Shown here: positions 54,257 through 63,826 of the stretch, in pieces | How positions within the stretch are numbered: the first letter of the stretch is position 1 | How the letters are laid out: each line of letters begins with the position of its first letter | NCBI RefSeq assembly: GCF_900103165.1 | Contig: NZ_FNKY01000001.1 | Span: forward strand, 558,001-622,000 | Direction of reading: 5' to 3' | DNA from: Nitrosospira multiformis | Lineage (GTDB): Bacteria > Pseudomonadota > Gammaproteobacteria > Burkholderiales > Nitrosomonadaceae | Length of the DNA stretch: 64,000 bases | Made by a program: the position numbers and the translations under genes | Notes under the pieces: model-generated | What the model was told of the DNA's origin: nothing | The model's input: only the letters and a program-made list of their open reading frames with translations | The model's database searches: none

Positions 54257-55300
54257 ATGATTGAAACCGATCGATTAATCGCCTCTGCACCTGTTTCTCT
54301 TCAGGAAGAAGAGCTGGAGCGTGCGCTGCGTCCCAAGCACCTGAACGAATACGTCGGCCAGGAAAAAATTCGCGGGCAGTTGCAGATATTCATCGAAGCG
54401 GCGAGGCGGCGCCGGGAAGCGCTCGATCACGTGCTGCTGTTCGGCCCGCCCGGTTTGGGCAAAACCACGCTTGCCCATATCATTGCGAGAGAGATGGGCG
54501 TGAGTCTGCGTCAGACTTCCGGCCCGGTATTGGAGCGTCCCGGTGATCTGGCGGCGCTGCTGACCAATCTTGAACCCAACGATGTACTGTTTATCGACGA
54601 AATTCACCGTCTTTCACCGGTGGTGGAGGAAATTCTTTACCCCGCGCTGGAGGATTATCAGCTTGACATCATGATTGGCGAAGGCCCCGCGGCGCGATCG
54701 GTCAAGCTCGATTTGCCGCCGTTTACCCTGGTGGGCGCCACCACGCGTGCGGGCATGCTGACCAACCCGTTGCGTGATCGCTTTGGCATTATTTCGCGGC
54801 TGGAGTTTTATTCAGTGGAAGAGCTGACCAAAATTGTCACGCGCTCGGCGGGGTTGTTGAATGTTGAAATTTCTCCCGATGGAGCGGTGGAAATCGCGCG
54901 CCGCTCGCGCGGCACGCCACGCATCGTCAACCGCCTGCTGCGGCGGGTGCGCGATTTCGCTGAAGTGAAAGCCGACGGTTACATTACCCGTCCGGTGGCG
55001 GATGCGGCATTGATCATGCTGGATGTGGATCTCATCGGCCTCGACGTGATGGACAGAAAACTGCTGCTGGCCGTCATGGAAAAATTCGGCGGAGGGCCGG
55101 TGGGTGTTGATAATCTCGCCGCCGCCATCAGCGAAGAGCGCGGCACCATCGAAGATGTGCTGGAGCCCTACCTGATCCAGCAGGGCTACATGAAGCGCAC
55201 GCCGCGTGGCCGCATGGCCACGGTCATCGCCTATCGGCATTTCGGCATGGCGCTACCGAAGAACGGGTTGAGCGGCGAGTTGTGGGAAGACAGTCAATAG
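54257..55300 (+). CDS. ruvB: Holliday junction DNA helicase subunit RuvB
   Basis: AAA+ motor of branch migration, 347 residues. It starts [20 protein letters not shown] and has [20 protein letters not shown], Walker [21 protein letters not shown], Walker [21 protein letters not shown], sensor 1 [20 protein letters not shown] and the arginine finger region, then a winged helix ([17 protein letters not shown]). It is 123 bases after ruvA. Confidence 0.97.
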   Translation: MIETDRLIASAPVSLQEEELERALRPKHLNEYVGQEKIRGQLQIFIEAARRRREALDHVLLFGPPGLGKTTLAHIIAREMGVSLRQTSGPVLERPGDLAALLTNLEPNDVLFIDEIHRLSPVVEEILYPALEDYQLDIMIGEGPAARSVKLDLPPFTLVGATTRAGMLTNPLRDRFGIISRLEFYSVEELTKIVTRSAGLLNVEISPDGAVEIARRSRGTPRIVNRLLRRVRDFAEVKADGYITRPVADAALIMLDVDLIGLDVMDRKLLLAVMEKFGGGPVGVDNLAAAISEERGTIEDVLEPYLIQQGYMKRTPRGRMATVIAYRHFGMALPKNGLSGELWEDSQ

Positions 55301-55382
55301 CAGTCCTGGTCATCAGTAGAACGTGGGAATTGGTAAGAAAATATTTTAGAGATTCACTCTATTTATCCATTCCAGCATTCTT

Positions 55383-55410
55383 ATTTGCGAATTCAGATTC
55401 GCAAATCTTT
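55383..55410 (+). terminator. Perfect hairpin after ruvB, terminator-like
   Basis: ATTTGCGAAT, loop TCAG, ATTCGCAAAT is a perfect ten-pair stem followed by CTTTT. It lies 83 bases after ruvB and 35-65 bases before the possible ybgC starts, so it probably ends ruvCAB transcription, and may also attenuate tol expression. Confidence 0.6.
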
Positions 55411-55417
55411 TGAAAAT

Positions 55418-55867
55418 ATGAGAACAACGGCAGAAGATGACAACTTGATGGTAAATTCGGACAAGACTATTTTCACCCTGCCGGTCCGGGTTTATTATCA
55501 GGACACCGACGCGGGCGGAGTGGTTTATCATTCAACTTATCTTGATTTCATGGAGCGCGCCCGCTACGAATGGTTGCGGGAACTGGGATTTGATATTCAT
55601 TCATTGATTCAGACTCACAAGGTAATTTTCATGATACGTTCACTCAATATTGAATACTTCAAACCAGCTTTGCTGGACGATTTGTTACAGGTGGCCGTGC
55701 AGCCTACCGAACTAGGCAGAAGCCGCATAACACTCTCCCAGCATATGCTGCGTGGCGAAGTCACTTTGGCCAGTGCCACTGTCCATGCGGTATGTGTGGG
55801 CGCCGACAGCCTCAAACCAGTAAGCGTGCCCGCGCCGCTGCGTCATAAACTTGGAAAACTCTCATGA
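55418..55867 (+). CDS. ybgC: Acyl-CoA thioesterase YbgC of the Tol-Pal operon
   Basis: Hotdog-fold thioesterase (4-hydroxybenzoyl-CoA thioesterase type) that heads the tol-pal cluster; it hydrolyses short acyl-CoA or acyl-ACP. The catalytic motif is VYYQDTDAGGVVYHSTYLDF with the Asp in DTDAGG. Other family words are MERARYEWLRELGF and RSLNIEYFKPALLDDLLQV. Two ATG starts are possible, 55418 (149 residues) and 55448 (139 residues, closer to the usual length); neither has a clear ribosome site. The gene overlaps tolQ by four bases. Confidence 0.92.
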   Translation: MRTTAEDDNLMVNSDKTIFTLPVRVYYQDTDAGGVVYHSTYLDFMERARYEWLRELGFDIHSLIQTHKVIFMIRSLNIEYFKPALLDDLLQVAVQPTELGRSRITLSQHMLRGEVTLASATVHAVCVGADSLKPVSVPAPLRHKLGKLS

Positions 55868-56550
55868 GCGCATCGGTAACGCAGGATATGTCCCTTTTCC
55901 ACCTCATCGGCAGCGCCAGCCTGCCGGTGCAACTGGTGATGGCGTTATTGCTGGTGACGTCATTTTTGTCGTGGTGGTTTATCTTTCGCAAACTATTTGT
56001 CATCCGTCAGGCGATAAAGCAGAGCGATGAATTCGAGAATGTTTTCTGGAAAGGCCCCGATCTCAATGCGCTCTTCCAAAGCGCCGCCAGCGCGCGCCAT
56101 ACGGCAGGGAGTATGGAACGGATTTTTGAGGCGGGATTCCGTGAGTTCATCAAACACAAGCGCCAGCCGGGGATGGATATCAGTACCGTGATGGATGGTA
56201 CACGCCGGGCCATGCGGGCCACCTATCAGCGAGAGATGGACAGTCTCGAGTCGCATCTTTCCTTTCTGGCGACGGTGGGGTCGGTAAGTCCCTACGTCGG
56301 CTTGTTCGGCACCGTCTGGGGAATCATGAATTCTTTCCGGGGGCTGTCCAACGTTACCCAGGCCACCATTGCTCATGTCGCACCGGGCATTGCGGAAGCA
56401 TTGATAGCGACCGCGATGGGTTTGTTTGCGGCAATTCCCGCGGTCATTGCCTATAATCGTTATGCTAACAACATAGATCGGCTGGCGACCCGTTTCGAGA
56501 GTTTCATGGAAGAATTGTCCAATGTGTTACAGCGGCAAGCAACCGGATAA
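55864..56550 (+). CDS. tolQ: Tol-Pal system proton channel protein TolQ
   Basis: Inner-membrane motor subunit related to ExbB/MotA; with TolR it uses the proton gradient to drive TolA. The 228-residue protein has three helices (LVMALLLVTSFLSWWFIFRK; a middle helix in VGSVSPYVGLFGTVWGIMNS; AEALIATAMGLFAAIPAVIA) and the conserved pore Thr. Coupled to ybgC by ATGA. tolR follows after 21 bases. Confidence 0.96.
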   Translation: MSASVTQDMSLFHLIGSASLPVQLVMALLLVTSFLSWWFIFRKLFVIRQAIKQSDEFENVFWKGPDLNALFQSAASARHTAGSMERIFEAGFREFIKHKRQPGMDISTVMDGTRRAMRATYQREMDSLESHLSFLATVGSVSPYVGLFGTVWGIMNSFRGLSNVTQATIAHVAPGIAEALIATAMGLFAAIPAVIAYNRYANNIDRLATRFESFMEELSNVLQRQATG

Positions 56551-56571
56551 GGATTTCGAAGGACAGATATT

Positions 56572-56991
56572 GTGACCGAGCGCCGAGCCAAACGCCGTCT
56601 GATGAATGAAATAAACGTCGTGCCGTACATCGACGTAATGCTGGTATTGCTCGTGATATTCATGATTACGGCGCCGCTTATCAGCCCTGGTCAGATTGAA
56701 TTGCCGCAAATTGGCAAATCACTCACGCCCCCGGTTGCGCCGCTGGAAGTGATCATCAAGGCCGACGGTAGCCTGAGATTACACGATCGCGCCACGTCAG
56801 GCGGTGAACAAAAAGTCAGCCGGACCGAGCTGGTCGATGCAATCAAACGGAAGCAGGCGCAAAACGCTGAGCAGGCGGTAGTGATCGCCGCCGACAAAAG
56901 TGTGCGTTACGAAGAAGTGACGAATGTGATGGATATTCTGCAACAGCAGCAGGTGAAGAAGGTGGGGCTGCTGGCCAGGCCGAAATCTTGA
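56572..56991 (+). CDS. tolR: Tol-Pal system protein TolR
   Basis: Partner of TolQ; 139 residues starting at GTG. A single membrane helix carries the essential Asp (NVVPYIDVMLVLLVIFMITA), followed by a periplasmic domain (ISPGQIELPQIGKSLTPPVA; VVIAADKSVRYEEVTNVMDI). It ends in an overlap with the tolA start. Confidence 0.96.
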   Translation: MTERRAKRRLMNEINVVPYIDVMLVLLVIFMITAPLISPGQIELPQIGKSLTPPVAPLEVIIKADGSLRLHDRATSGGEQKVSRTELVDAIKRKQAQNAEQAVVIAADKSVRYEEVTNVMDILQQQQVKKVGLLARPKS

Positions 56992-57860
56992 CCGGCGGGA
57001 TGGCATTGCGAGGCTCCTCGCACGTTGAGCCAGGGCGCATACCAGCAGGCGTGCTGGCGGTGCTGGTGCATATCATTTTTTTCGCGTTCATGATTTTCGG
57101 TCTCAACTGGAAAACTTATCCACCGGAAGTCATGATGGTGGATTTATGGAGTAATCTGCCCCAACCGCAGCCGCCGGTTATCCAGGCAACGCCGCCACCC
57201 CCGGCACCCGCGCCTGTCCAGCCGCCGCCCGAAGTAAAGCCGCTGCCGCCGGAACCACAGACGCCACCCCCGCCCCCCAAGCCGGATATCGCACTCAAGG
57301 AAAAGATTGAGAAACCTAAGCCCTTGGAAAAGAAGCAACCGGTAGAAAAAGATCAAAAAGAACTGAAAGAAAAAGAACTGAAAGCGCAAAAAGAAAAGGA
57401 ACAAAAAGAAAAGGAGCAAAAAGAGAAAAAGGAGAAAGAGCAAGAACTGAAGGCGCAGAAAGAAAAGGAATTGAAGGACCAGCAAGCAAGGGTAGCCGCC
57501 GAGGTAGAGCAGCTTCAGCGAGAGCAGGAAGCAAATAACAAGCTTCAGGCACAGGCGGCGGCGCAGTCTCGCCTGGGAAATGAAATAGCGGAATACAAGG
57601 CCAAAATACTGGCTAAAATCAAAAGCCATATCATCATGCCGCCCGATTTACCAGGCAACCCGGTCGCGGAATTCGACGTTACACTGCTGCCCGGCGGTGA
57701 CATTCTCGATGTCAAGTTGCGTAAAAGCAGCGGGTTTGCCGCTTTCGACAGCGCGGTGGAGCGCGCCATTTTTCTGGCCAAACCACTTCCCTTGCCACCC
57801 GATCCCGCATTATTTCCAAAATTCCGTAATTTAAGCCTCAAGGTACATTATCGTGAATGA
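56988..57860 (+). CDS. tolA: Tol-Pal system protein TolA
   Basis: Periplasm-spanning protein that transmits motor force to TolB/Pal. The 290-residue form starts at TTG 56988 (overlapping tolR); the ATG at 57000 is equally possible. One N-terminal helix (GVLAVLVHIIFFAFMIFGLN) is followed by a Pro-rich stretch (about 65-100), a very long Lys/Glu/Gln helix (100-185, in which KEKEQKEKEQKEKKEKE is repeated) and the C-terminal TonB-like domain (GNPVAEFDVTLLPGGDILDV, FDSAVERAIFLAKPLPLPPD). The low-complexity repeat region is likely to vary between strains. Confidence 0.94.
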   Translation: MTGGMALRGSSHVEPGRIPAGVLAVLVHIIFFAFMIFGLNWKTYPPEVMMVDLWSNLPQPQPPVIQATPPPPAPAPVQPPPEVKPLPPEPQTPPPPPKPDIALKEKIEKPKPLEKKQPVEKDQKELKEKELKAQKEKEQKEKEQKEKKEKEQELKAQKEKELKDQQARVAAEVEQLQREQEANNKLQAQAAAQSRLGNEIAEYKAKILAKIKSHIIMPPDLPGNPVAEFDVTLLPGGDILDVKLRKSSGFAAFDSAVERAIFLAKPLPLPPDPALFPKFRNLSLKVHYRE

Positions 57861-57909
57861 CTGAGGTATAATTCACCGCACCATCGCGAACTTCCTAAGA
57901 GTTATTTCT

Positions 57910-59208
57910 ATGCAGATTCGCTCGCCTGAATTTTTCCCATATGTCCTTGTCTTGTTCCTGTGGCTGATTGGCACGCCCGCCCATGCCGCACTCGACATCG
58001 AAATTTTTGGCGGGGGTGCGACACAGATTCCTATCGCTATTGTTCCCTTCGCCGCGGAGGAAAAGCTCAATCAGGGTATCACACCGGTGGTGGCTGCAGA
58101 TTTGCAGCGCAGTGGCTTGTTCAGAATGGTTGATCCGGCCGGCCTTGCGCCGCACGAACCCGTCGAAGTCGTTTATTCAGAATGGATCAATCGCGGCGCC
58201 AATGCGCTGGTAATCGGCAGCACCACGGCCCTGCCCGGCGGCCAGGTAGCCGTGCGCGTCCGTCTGCTGGACGTCGCAAAACAGGTGCAATTGGCCAGCT
58301 ATACTGAAACCGTTCCCGTAGGGCAGTTGCGTGCCGCCGCACATCGAATAGCGGATCTGATTTATGAAAAATTAACCGGTGATGTAGGGGTATTCAGCAC
58401 CCGTATCGCCTATGTGGTGAAAGAAGGTAAAAAATATTCATTACAGGTAGCGGATGCCGATGGGTTTAATGCCCAACCGGTGATTGAGTATACCGAGCCG
58501 ATTATTTCGCCCGCGTGGTCACCGGATGGCAAGCAACTGGCCTACGTATCCTTCGAGAACAAGAAGCCAGTAGTTTATGTGCAGACCCTTGCAACGCGGA
58601 CACGCAAGGCGGTGGCCAATTTCAAGGGGAGCAACAGCGCACCGGCCTGGTCGCCGGACGGAAAGAGGCTGGCGGTGGTACTATCTCTGGTGGGTGGCTC
58701 GCAGATTTTTTTGATTAACGCTGATGGCAGCGGCTTGCAAAGGTTCACCCAGAGTTCCGGAATCGATACCGAACCCAGCTTTTCGCCTGATGGCCAGTCG
58801 ATCATTTTTACTTCCGATCGCGGCGGCAGTCCGCAAATCTATCGTATGCAAATAACGGGACGCCCATCGGGAATGGCGGAGCGCCTTACCTTCGAGGGCA
58901 GCTATAATGTCAGTCCCGATTACAGCCGGGATGGAAAAAGCTTTACCTTTATTCATCGCAATGGTGATAAATTCAATGTCGCGACACAGGATCTGGCAAC
59001 CCGTCAGGTGCAATTGCTCACTGATTCGAGATTCGATGAGTCTCCCAGTTTTGCGCCCAACGGCAGGATCATTTTGTATGCGACCGAGGTAAAGGGCCGT
59101 GGTATATTATCCGCAGTATCAAGTGATGGCAGAACAAGGCAACAGCTTTCAACACAAGCTGGTGATGTAAGAGAGCCGGCGTGGGGCCCTTTGCCAGGGC
59201 TGCAATAA
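57910..59208 (+). CDS. tolB: Tol-Pal system protein TolB
   Basis: Periplasmic beta-propeller that binds Pal and TolA. The 432-residue protein has a signal peptide (FFPYVLVLFLWLIGTPAHA), the D1 domain (IPIAIVPFAAEEKLNQGITP) and five WD40-like repeats marked by SPAWSPDGKQLAYVS, APAWSPDGKRLAVVL, EPSFSPDGQSIIFTS, SPDYSRDGKSFTFIH and SPSFAPNGRIILYAT. It lies 50 bases after tolA, ahead of pal. Confidence 0.97.
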   Translation: MQIRSPEFFPYVLVLFLWLIGTPAHAALDIEIFGGGATQIPIAIVPFAAEEKLNQGITPVVAADLQRSGLFRMVDPAGLAPHEPVEVVYSEWINRGANALVIGSTTALPGGQVAVRVRLLDVAKQVQLASYTETVPVGQLRAAAHRIADLIYEKLTGDVGVFSTRIAYVVKEGKKYSLQVADADGFNAQPVIEYTEPIISPAWSPDGKQLAYVSFENKKPVVYVQTLATRTRKAVANFKGSNSAPAWSPDGKRLAVVLSLVGGSQIFLINADGSGLQRFTQSSGIDTEPSFSPDGQSIIFTSDRGGSPQIYRMQITGRPSGMAERLTFEGSYNVSPDYSRDGKSFTFIHRNGDKFNVATQDLATRQVQLLTDSRFDESPSFAPNGRIILYATEVKGRGILSAVSSDGRTRQQLSTQAGDVREPAWGPLPGLQ

Positions 59209-59247
59209 TTCCGAATGCCATATCTAGTCAACTATAAAGGAATGCAC

Positions 59248-59766
59248 ATGAAAAACATATTTGGCGTGTTATTGATCAGTTTGCTGGTGGCATGCTCCAG
59301 CCAGAGTACGAAGCCCTCCGCTGAAGTGGAGGACAAGTCCATCGGCACCCAGTCGGGGGCGGTTGAAAGCGGCGGTCCTACAACCGGGGCCGTACCCAAC
59401 CTGAACCCGCTTACCGATCCAAACAATATCCTCTCCAAACGCAGCGTCTACTTTGACTTCGATAGCTATGTCGTGAAGGATGAATATCGATCTCTGGTGC
59501 AGGCCCACGCCCAGTACCTGCGCGACAATGGAAATGCCAGAGTGCTGTTGCAAGGTAACGCCGATGAACGCGGCAGCCGGGAATACAACCTCGCACTGGG
59601 TCAGCGCCGCGCCGATGCGGTAAGGAATGCCATGACATTGTCGGGTGCCAAGGAATCCCAGATCGAATCCGTCAGTCTGGGTGAGGAAAAACCCCGGGCG
59701 ACAGGCCATGATGAATCCTCGTGGGCCGAGAACCGCCGCACTGATATCCGCTATCAGGGCGAGTAA
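59248..59766 (+). CDS. pal: Peptidoglycan-associated lipoprotein Pal
   Basis: Outer-membrane lipoprotein that ties the membrane to peptidoglycan. From the ATG at 59248 (AAAGGA just upstream) it has 172 residues with the lipobox LLVACS and an OmpA-like domain: SVYFDFDSYVVKDEYRSLVQ, VLLQGNADERGSREYNLALG, QRRADAVRNAMTLSGA and the closing NRRTDIRYQGE. The longer frame from 59215 is not used. Confidence 0.97.
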   Translation: MKNIFGVLLISLLVACSSQSTKPSAEVEDKSIGTQSGAVESGGPTTGAVPNLNPLTDPNNILSKRSVYFDFDSYVVKDEYRSLVQAHAQYLRDNGNARVLLQGNADERGSREYNLALGQRRADAVRNAMTLSGAKESQIESVSLGEEKPRATGHDESSWAENRRTDIRYQGE

Positions 59767-59768
59767 CC

Positions 59769-60623
59769 GTGCGGTTGCGCGCTTTCTGGTTATCGTTACT
59801 GATCGGTTGTAATGCCAGTTACGCCGGACTATTCGACGACGAGGAAGCGCGTAAGCAGATCGCGGCACAGCAGGCATTGATTGGAGATCTGCGCAATCAA
59901 GGGCGCACGCTGGAAGCACGCATTGTCAAACTTGAAGAAACGCTCAACGATCAGCCGCTATTGGAACTCCACAACCAGATCGAGACGCTCAGGCTCGACA
60001 TGAACAAGTTGCAGGGCCAGATTGAAGTACTGGTCAATGAGAATGAGTTGACGCAGAAGCGGCAGAAGGATTTTTACATTGATCTGGATAGTCGATTGAG
60101 GCGCTTAGAGCAGCCGGACGAATCCGCCGCTTCAGAATCTCCCGCTCCGCCCGCCACCAAGTCTGAGGCCGCACCGGAACCTAGTATCGAGACGCCTGCC
60201 AGGGTTGTCGCGGTGATTCCACCCCCGGCAAGTGCTGCAGCAACGGAAAGCGTGGAGAGCCGTGATTACGAGGCTGCCTATAGCCTTTTCAAGAATGCCA
60301 AGTATCAAGAGGCCATTTCCCAGTTCAAGCAATTTATCAAAAGCTACCCAGGGTCCAGCCTTGTGCCGAGCGCTCATTACTGGACCGGTAATGCTTATTA
60401 CGCGAAGCGTGACTTCAAGAACGCCATCAGTACTCAGGAAAAACTGATCGCCACGTTCCCCGCTAGCTCCAAGGCTCCCGACGCGATGCTTAACATTGCC
60501 AGTAGTCAGCAGGAAATGAATCAGAAAGCTGCTGCCAAGAAGACCCTGGAAAATCTTATTGCCAAATATCCGGGGAGCGACGCGGCACAAAAGGCCAAGC
60601 AGCGGCTGGCCAGCAGAAAATAG
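59769..60623 (+). CDS. cpoB: Cell division coordinator CpoB (YbgF)
   Basis: Periplasmic TPR protein that coordinates peptidoglycan synthesis and outer-membrane constriction with Tol-Pal. The 284-residue protein starts at GTG two bases after pal. Signal peptide (ALRAFWLSLLIGCNASYA-like), coiled coil (about 25-110, LEARIVKLEETLNDQPLLEL), Pro/Ala-rich linker and three TPR units (YEAAYSLFKNAKYQEAISQF, YWTGNAYYAKRDFKNAISTQ, KAPDAMLNIASSQQEMNQKA) are seen. Confidence 0.94.
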   Translation: MRLRAFWLSLLIGCNASYAGLFDDEEARKQIAAQQALIGDLRNQGRTLEARIVKLEETLNDQPLLELHNQIETLRLDMNKLQGQIEVLVNENELTQKRQKDFYIDLDSRLRRLEQPDESAASESPAPPATKSEAAPEPSIETPARVVAVIPPPASAAATESVESRDYEAAYSLFKNAKYQEAISQFKQFIKSYPGSSLVPSAHYWTGNAYYAKRDFKNAISTQEKLIATFPASSKAPDAMLNIASSQQEMNQKAAAKKTLENLIAKYPGSDAAQKAKQRLASRK

Positions 60624-60665
60624 CGCACCAGAATCCGCTTTCTTGGTGATGGCGCACCCTCTTAG

Positions 60666-61358
60666 ATGGTTCATACCCCTTTTCCGTCGCAACACACCAT
60701 TACGCAACCTGCCGATGCGGTAAATTTACGCATCAGCGAAATATTTTTTTCTCTGCAGGGAGAGACTAGCCGTGCCGGGTTGCCCACAGTATTTGTGCGC
60801 CTTACCGGATGTCCCTTGCGTTGCGGTTATTGCGACACCGGATATGCGTTCTATGGGGGCAAGAGCCTATCAATTTCCGCCATTCTGACGGAGGTTGCCA
60901 GCTATATGCCGCATTATGTTACGGTCACCGGTGGCGAGCCCCTGGCGCAGAAAGAATGCCTGACCCTGCTCAGACTGTTGTGCGATGCCGGTTACTCGGT
61001 TTCACTTGAAACCAGCGGCGCACTGGATGTTTCCAAGGTGGATGCGCGTGTTTCCCGAATTCTGGACATCAAAACCCCTGGTTCAGGGGAAGCGGAGAAA
61101 AACCTATGGTCCAATCTCGACCATCTTACCCGCCACGATGAAGTCAAGTTTGTACTGTGCGATGAAGCGGATTATCAATGGGCGGTTGAAGCAATACGTG
61201 GGCGTAAACTGGATCTCATCTGCCCCCTCTTATTCTCACCGGTTTACGACAAGCTTGCTCCCGCAACACTCGCGGAATGGGTGCTACGTGATCGTCTGCC
61301 GGTACGGGTACAGATCCAGCTGCACAAGCTGCTGTGGGGTGAAGGGCCGGGGCGATGA
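60666..61358 (+). CDS. queE: 7-carboxy-7-deazaguanine synthase
   Basis: Radical-SAM enzyme of queuosine precursor (preQ0) synthesis that converts carboxytetrahydropterin to 7-carboxy-7-deazaguanine. The 230-residue protein has the motif FFSLQGETSRAGLPTVFVRL and the cluster cysteines in GCPLRCGYCDTGYAFYGG (Cx3Cx2C), then VTVTGGEPLAQKECL. It is followed after 42 bases by queC; both lie downstream of cpoB, a common order. Confidence 0.96.
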   Translation: MVHTPFPSQHTITQPADAVNLRISEIFFSLQGETSRAGLPTVFVRLTGCPLRCGYCDTGYAFYGGKSLSISAILTEVASYMPHYVTVTGGEPLAQKECLTLLRLLCDAGYSVSLETSGALDVSKVDARVSRILDIKTPGSGEAEKNLWSNLDHLTRHDEVKFVLCDEADYQWAVEAIRGRKLDLICPLLFSPVYDKLAPATLAEWVLRDRLPVRVQIQLHKLLWGEGPGR

Positions 61359-61400
61359 TAAGCAGGCGGGTATGCTTCGTAAGCCCGTGTTCTTAACCTT

Positions 61401-62087
61401 ATGATAAAGGCGGTGGTGCTTTTATCAGGGGGGCTGGATTCCGCCACCACGCTTGCCGTCGCCCGCAATAGCGGATATGAGTGTTATGCTTTAAGCGTGG
61501 ACTATGGACAGCGCCACGGATCGGAACTGGCTGCTGCTGCGGCAGTGGCGCGGTTCCTTGGCGCTTGTGAGCATAAAATCATAAAAGTCGATTTGAGCAC
61601 GTTCGGCGGATCGGCGCTCACTGATAAATCCATTGCTGTACCAACCGAAGGAACGAAAACGGGTATCCCCGTTACTTACGTCCCAGCCCGAAATACCATC
61701 ATGCTGTCGCTTGCCCTGGCTTGGGCCGAGGTACTCAAAAGCTGCGATATTTTTGTTGGCGTGAATGCGGTGGACTATTCCGGCTATCCGGATTGCCGCC
61801 CGGAATACGTCGCGGCATTTGAAGAAATGGCGAATCTCGCCACCAAAACCGCAATCGAAGGTGCCAGGCTGAGTATTCATGCGCCGCTCATCAATTTGTC
61901 GAAGGCGGAGATTATTCTGCAGGGAATTTCGCTGGGCGTGGATTACAGCCTGACGGTGTCGTGCTATCAAGCGAATGAAGCAGGGCTGGCTTGCGGCGTA
62001 TGCGATTCGTGCCGATTACGCCGAGCGGGGTTTGAATCAGCGGATATGCCGGATGTGACACGTTACAAACCCAAATCCGGCGGTTGA
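61401..62087 (+). CDS. queC: 7-cyano-7-deazaguanine (preQ0) synthase
   Basis: ATP-dependent step that turns 7-carboxy-7-deazaguanine and ammonia into preQ0. The 228-residue protein has the PP-loop [60 protein letters not shown] and the zinc-binding cysteines [20 protein letters not shown]. The last residues KPKSGG and the TGA stop fall inside the left end of repeat copy E, so the C-terminal tail was supplied by an inserted repeat. Confidence 0.96.
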   Translation: MIKAVVLLSGGLDSATTLAVARNSGYECYALSVDYGQRHGSELAAAAAVARFLGACEHKIIKVDLSTFGGSALTDKSIAVPTEGTKTGIPVTYVPARNTIMLSLALAWAEVLKSCDIFVGVNAVDYSGYPDCRPEYVAAFEEMANLATKTAIEGARLSIHAPLINLSKAEIILQGISLGVDYSLTVSCYQANEAGLACGVCDSCRLRRAGFESADMPDVTRYKPKSGG

Positions 62088-62150
62088 CTGGCTATATTTT
62101 ATTTTAGTATCATGATTCACAAAGATTTTTTCTTTATTTGATCTTTATTC
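62068..62150 (+). repeat. Inverted-repeat element of family R1, left part (copy E)
   Basis: Begins ACCCAAATCCGGCGGTTGAC, continues with TATTTTATTTTAGTATCATG and ATTCACAAAGATTTTTTC, matching the first 60-70 bases of the other copies. A clear right end is not found; a weak candidate is GACCGGAAATCTGAG near 62295-62310. The left end overlaps the queC coding end. Confidence 0.7.
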
Positions 62151-62201
62151 CTTGATAAGTTTGCTACGATAGGAAACACGCCCCCGAAGGGAATAGGAGG
62201 T

Positions 62202-62221
62202 GCTGCAAAAATCTTTGCAGC
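62202..62221 (+). promoter_or_regulatory. Hairpin in the queC-aat spacer
   Basis: GCTGCAAA, loop AATC, TTTGCAGC is a perfect eight-pair stem with no T run after it. Its downstream arm overlaps a second inverted repeat, AGCTCATGGCGTTGAGCT. It lies about 130 bases before aat; its role is unknown. Confidence 0.4.
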
Positions 62222-62349
62222 TCATGGCGTTGAGCTGAAAATGAGGGGCCATGATTTGTTGCCCACCGTATCACCTGGCATTTAATTTGATTGATGACCG
62301 GAAATCTGAGAATTTCAGCGATAACTCGTACTGATCATTCCCCCCCTGC

Positions 62350-63048
62350 ATGATTCCCTGGCTCACTCCTGAATCTCATTTTCCCCCGTTGGACACTGCG
62401 CTTCTCAAGCCCAGCGGCCTGCTTGCCGCAGGTGGAGATCTCTCGCCGCAGCGTCTGATCGAAGCCTACCGCCGCGGAATTTTTCCCTGGTTTAACGAGG
62501 GTGAACCTATTCTATGGTGGAGCCCCGATCCGCGCATGGTGCTGTTTCCAGGTGAGCTTAAAATCTCTCGATCGCTAAGAAAAACGCTGAAGAAGGATAA
62601 CTATGAAATTCGTGTCGATAACGCTTTTAGCGAGGTTATGCAAGCGTGCGCCGCGCCGCGCGGGGAGCAACCCGGGACGTGGATCCACGCGGAAATGATC
62701 TCAGCCTACACTGCGTTGCATGAAATGGGGGTGGCCCATTCCGTCGAAGTTTGGATGCGCGGCGAATTAATGGGTGGGCTATACGGCGTTGCTCAGGGAA
62801 AGGTATTTTTTGGAGAATCAATGTTCTCCCGCATCCCGGATACTTCCAAAATTGCATTCGTGCATTTGGTAAAACAACTGGAACGCTGGGGTTTTCACAT
62901 GATCGACTGTCAAATGAAAACCACGCATCTCGCTTCCCTCGGCGGGCGTGAAATTTCCCGGGAGGAATTTGGTCAGAAATTAAAAGAATTGGTAAACTAT
63001 ACCGAGCGAGTTGAAAAATGGTGCTTCGATCATGAGCCAATTGAATGA
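62350..63048 (+). CDS. aat: Leucyl/phenylalanyl-tRNA-protein transferase
   Basis: Adds Leu or Phe to N-terminal Lys/Arg of proteins, marking them for ClpS/ClpAP degradation. The 232-residue protein starts [20 protein letters not shown] and has [60 protein letters not shown] and [20 protein letters not shown], all diagnostic. Its end overlaps the bpt start by 17 bases. Confidence 0.97.
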   Translation: MIPWLTPESHFPPLDTALLKPSGLLAAGGDLSPQRLIEAYRRGIFPWFNEGEPILWWSPDPRMVLFPGELKISRSLRKTLKKDNYEIRVDNAFSEVMQACAAPRGEQPGTWIHAEMISAYTALHEMGVAHSVEVWMRGELMGGLYGVAQGKVFFGESMFSRIPDTSKIAFVHLVKQLERWGFHMIDCQMKTTHLASLGGREISREEFGQKLKELVNYTERVEKWCFDHEPIE

Positions 63049-63778
63049 TCTGCCTTCATCGGTACTACAGTTTTACACTACCGCGTCTTATCCGTGTAGC
63101 TATCTACCGGAAAAATTAGCACGGTCACAGGTGGCGACACCCAGTCATCTGATCGATACCGGTGTCTATGGCGAACTGGTAAAGGCCGGCTTCCGCCGCA
63201 GCGGCGCATTTACCTATCGTCCTTACTGCGATAACTGCCGCGCTTGTGTACCCGTACGGATTGCCGTTGATGAATTGGTTCTCAGGCGTGCTCATCGCCG
63301 CTCCTGGAAACGGCACCAGCACCTGGTTGCAACGCAGCACGATCTGTATTATCACCCGGACCACTACGCACTCTATCTGCGCTATCAGACGCAACGTCAT
63401 TATGGTGGCGGCATGGATCGCGACAGTCGCGAACAATATCGCCATTTTCTGCTGCCAAGCAACGTCAATTCCAGGCTGGTTGAGTTCCACGAAAACGGGC
63501 AGCTGCGCATGATCAGCATCATCGACAAACTGCCCGACGGGATATCGTCTGTCTATACCTTTTTCGATCCGGATGTGCCGGGGGCGAGCTTTGGCACTTA
63601 CAATATCCTGTGGCAAGCGCAACAGTGCCTTGCGCTAAGACTCCCCTATCTCTATCTGGGATACTGGATCAAGGAAAGCCGGAAAATGGCCTACAAAGCT
63701 GGTTTCAGGCCGTTACAAGGCTTGACCGACGGGCAATGGGAGCCGTTGAGTCACATACAAAGCAGAAGTTTCGCGTAG
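63032..63778 (+). CDS. bpt: Aspartate/glutamate leucyltransferase
   Basis: Transfers leucine to N-terminal Asp or Glu, the second branch of the bacterial N-end rule, paired with aat. The ATG at 63032 (inside the end of aat) gives 248 residues. Motifs: [20 protein letters not shown] with the N-terminal Cys, [20 protein letters not shown] then [11 protein letters not shown], and [20 protein letters not shown]. The longer frame from 63011 is not used. The pair aat-bpt is typical for proteobacteria. Confidence 0.96.
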   Translation: MSQLNDLPSSVLQFYTTASYPCSYLPEKLARSQVATPSHLIDTGVYGELVKAGFRRSGAFTYRPYCDNCRACVPVRIAVDELVLRRAHRRSWKRHQHLVATQHDLYYHPDHYALYLRYQTQRHYGGGMDRDSREQYRHFLLPSNVNSRLVEFHENGQLRMISIIDKLPDGISSVYTFFDPDVPGASFGTYNILWQAQQCLALRLPYLYLGYWIKESRKMAYKAGFRPLQGLTDGQWEPLSHIQSRSFA

Positions 63779-63826
63779 AAACTGCGCTATGCCATGTGCG
63801 ATGATAATCGAATGTCTCATGGTGTT

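Noticed and set aside
60624-60665. preQ1 riboswitch before queE
   Set aside because: The gap from cpoB is only 42 bases and lacks the C-rich/A-rich preQ1 aptamer pattern.
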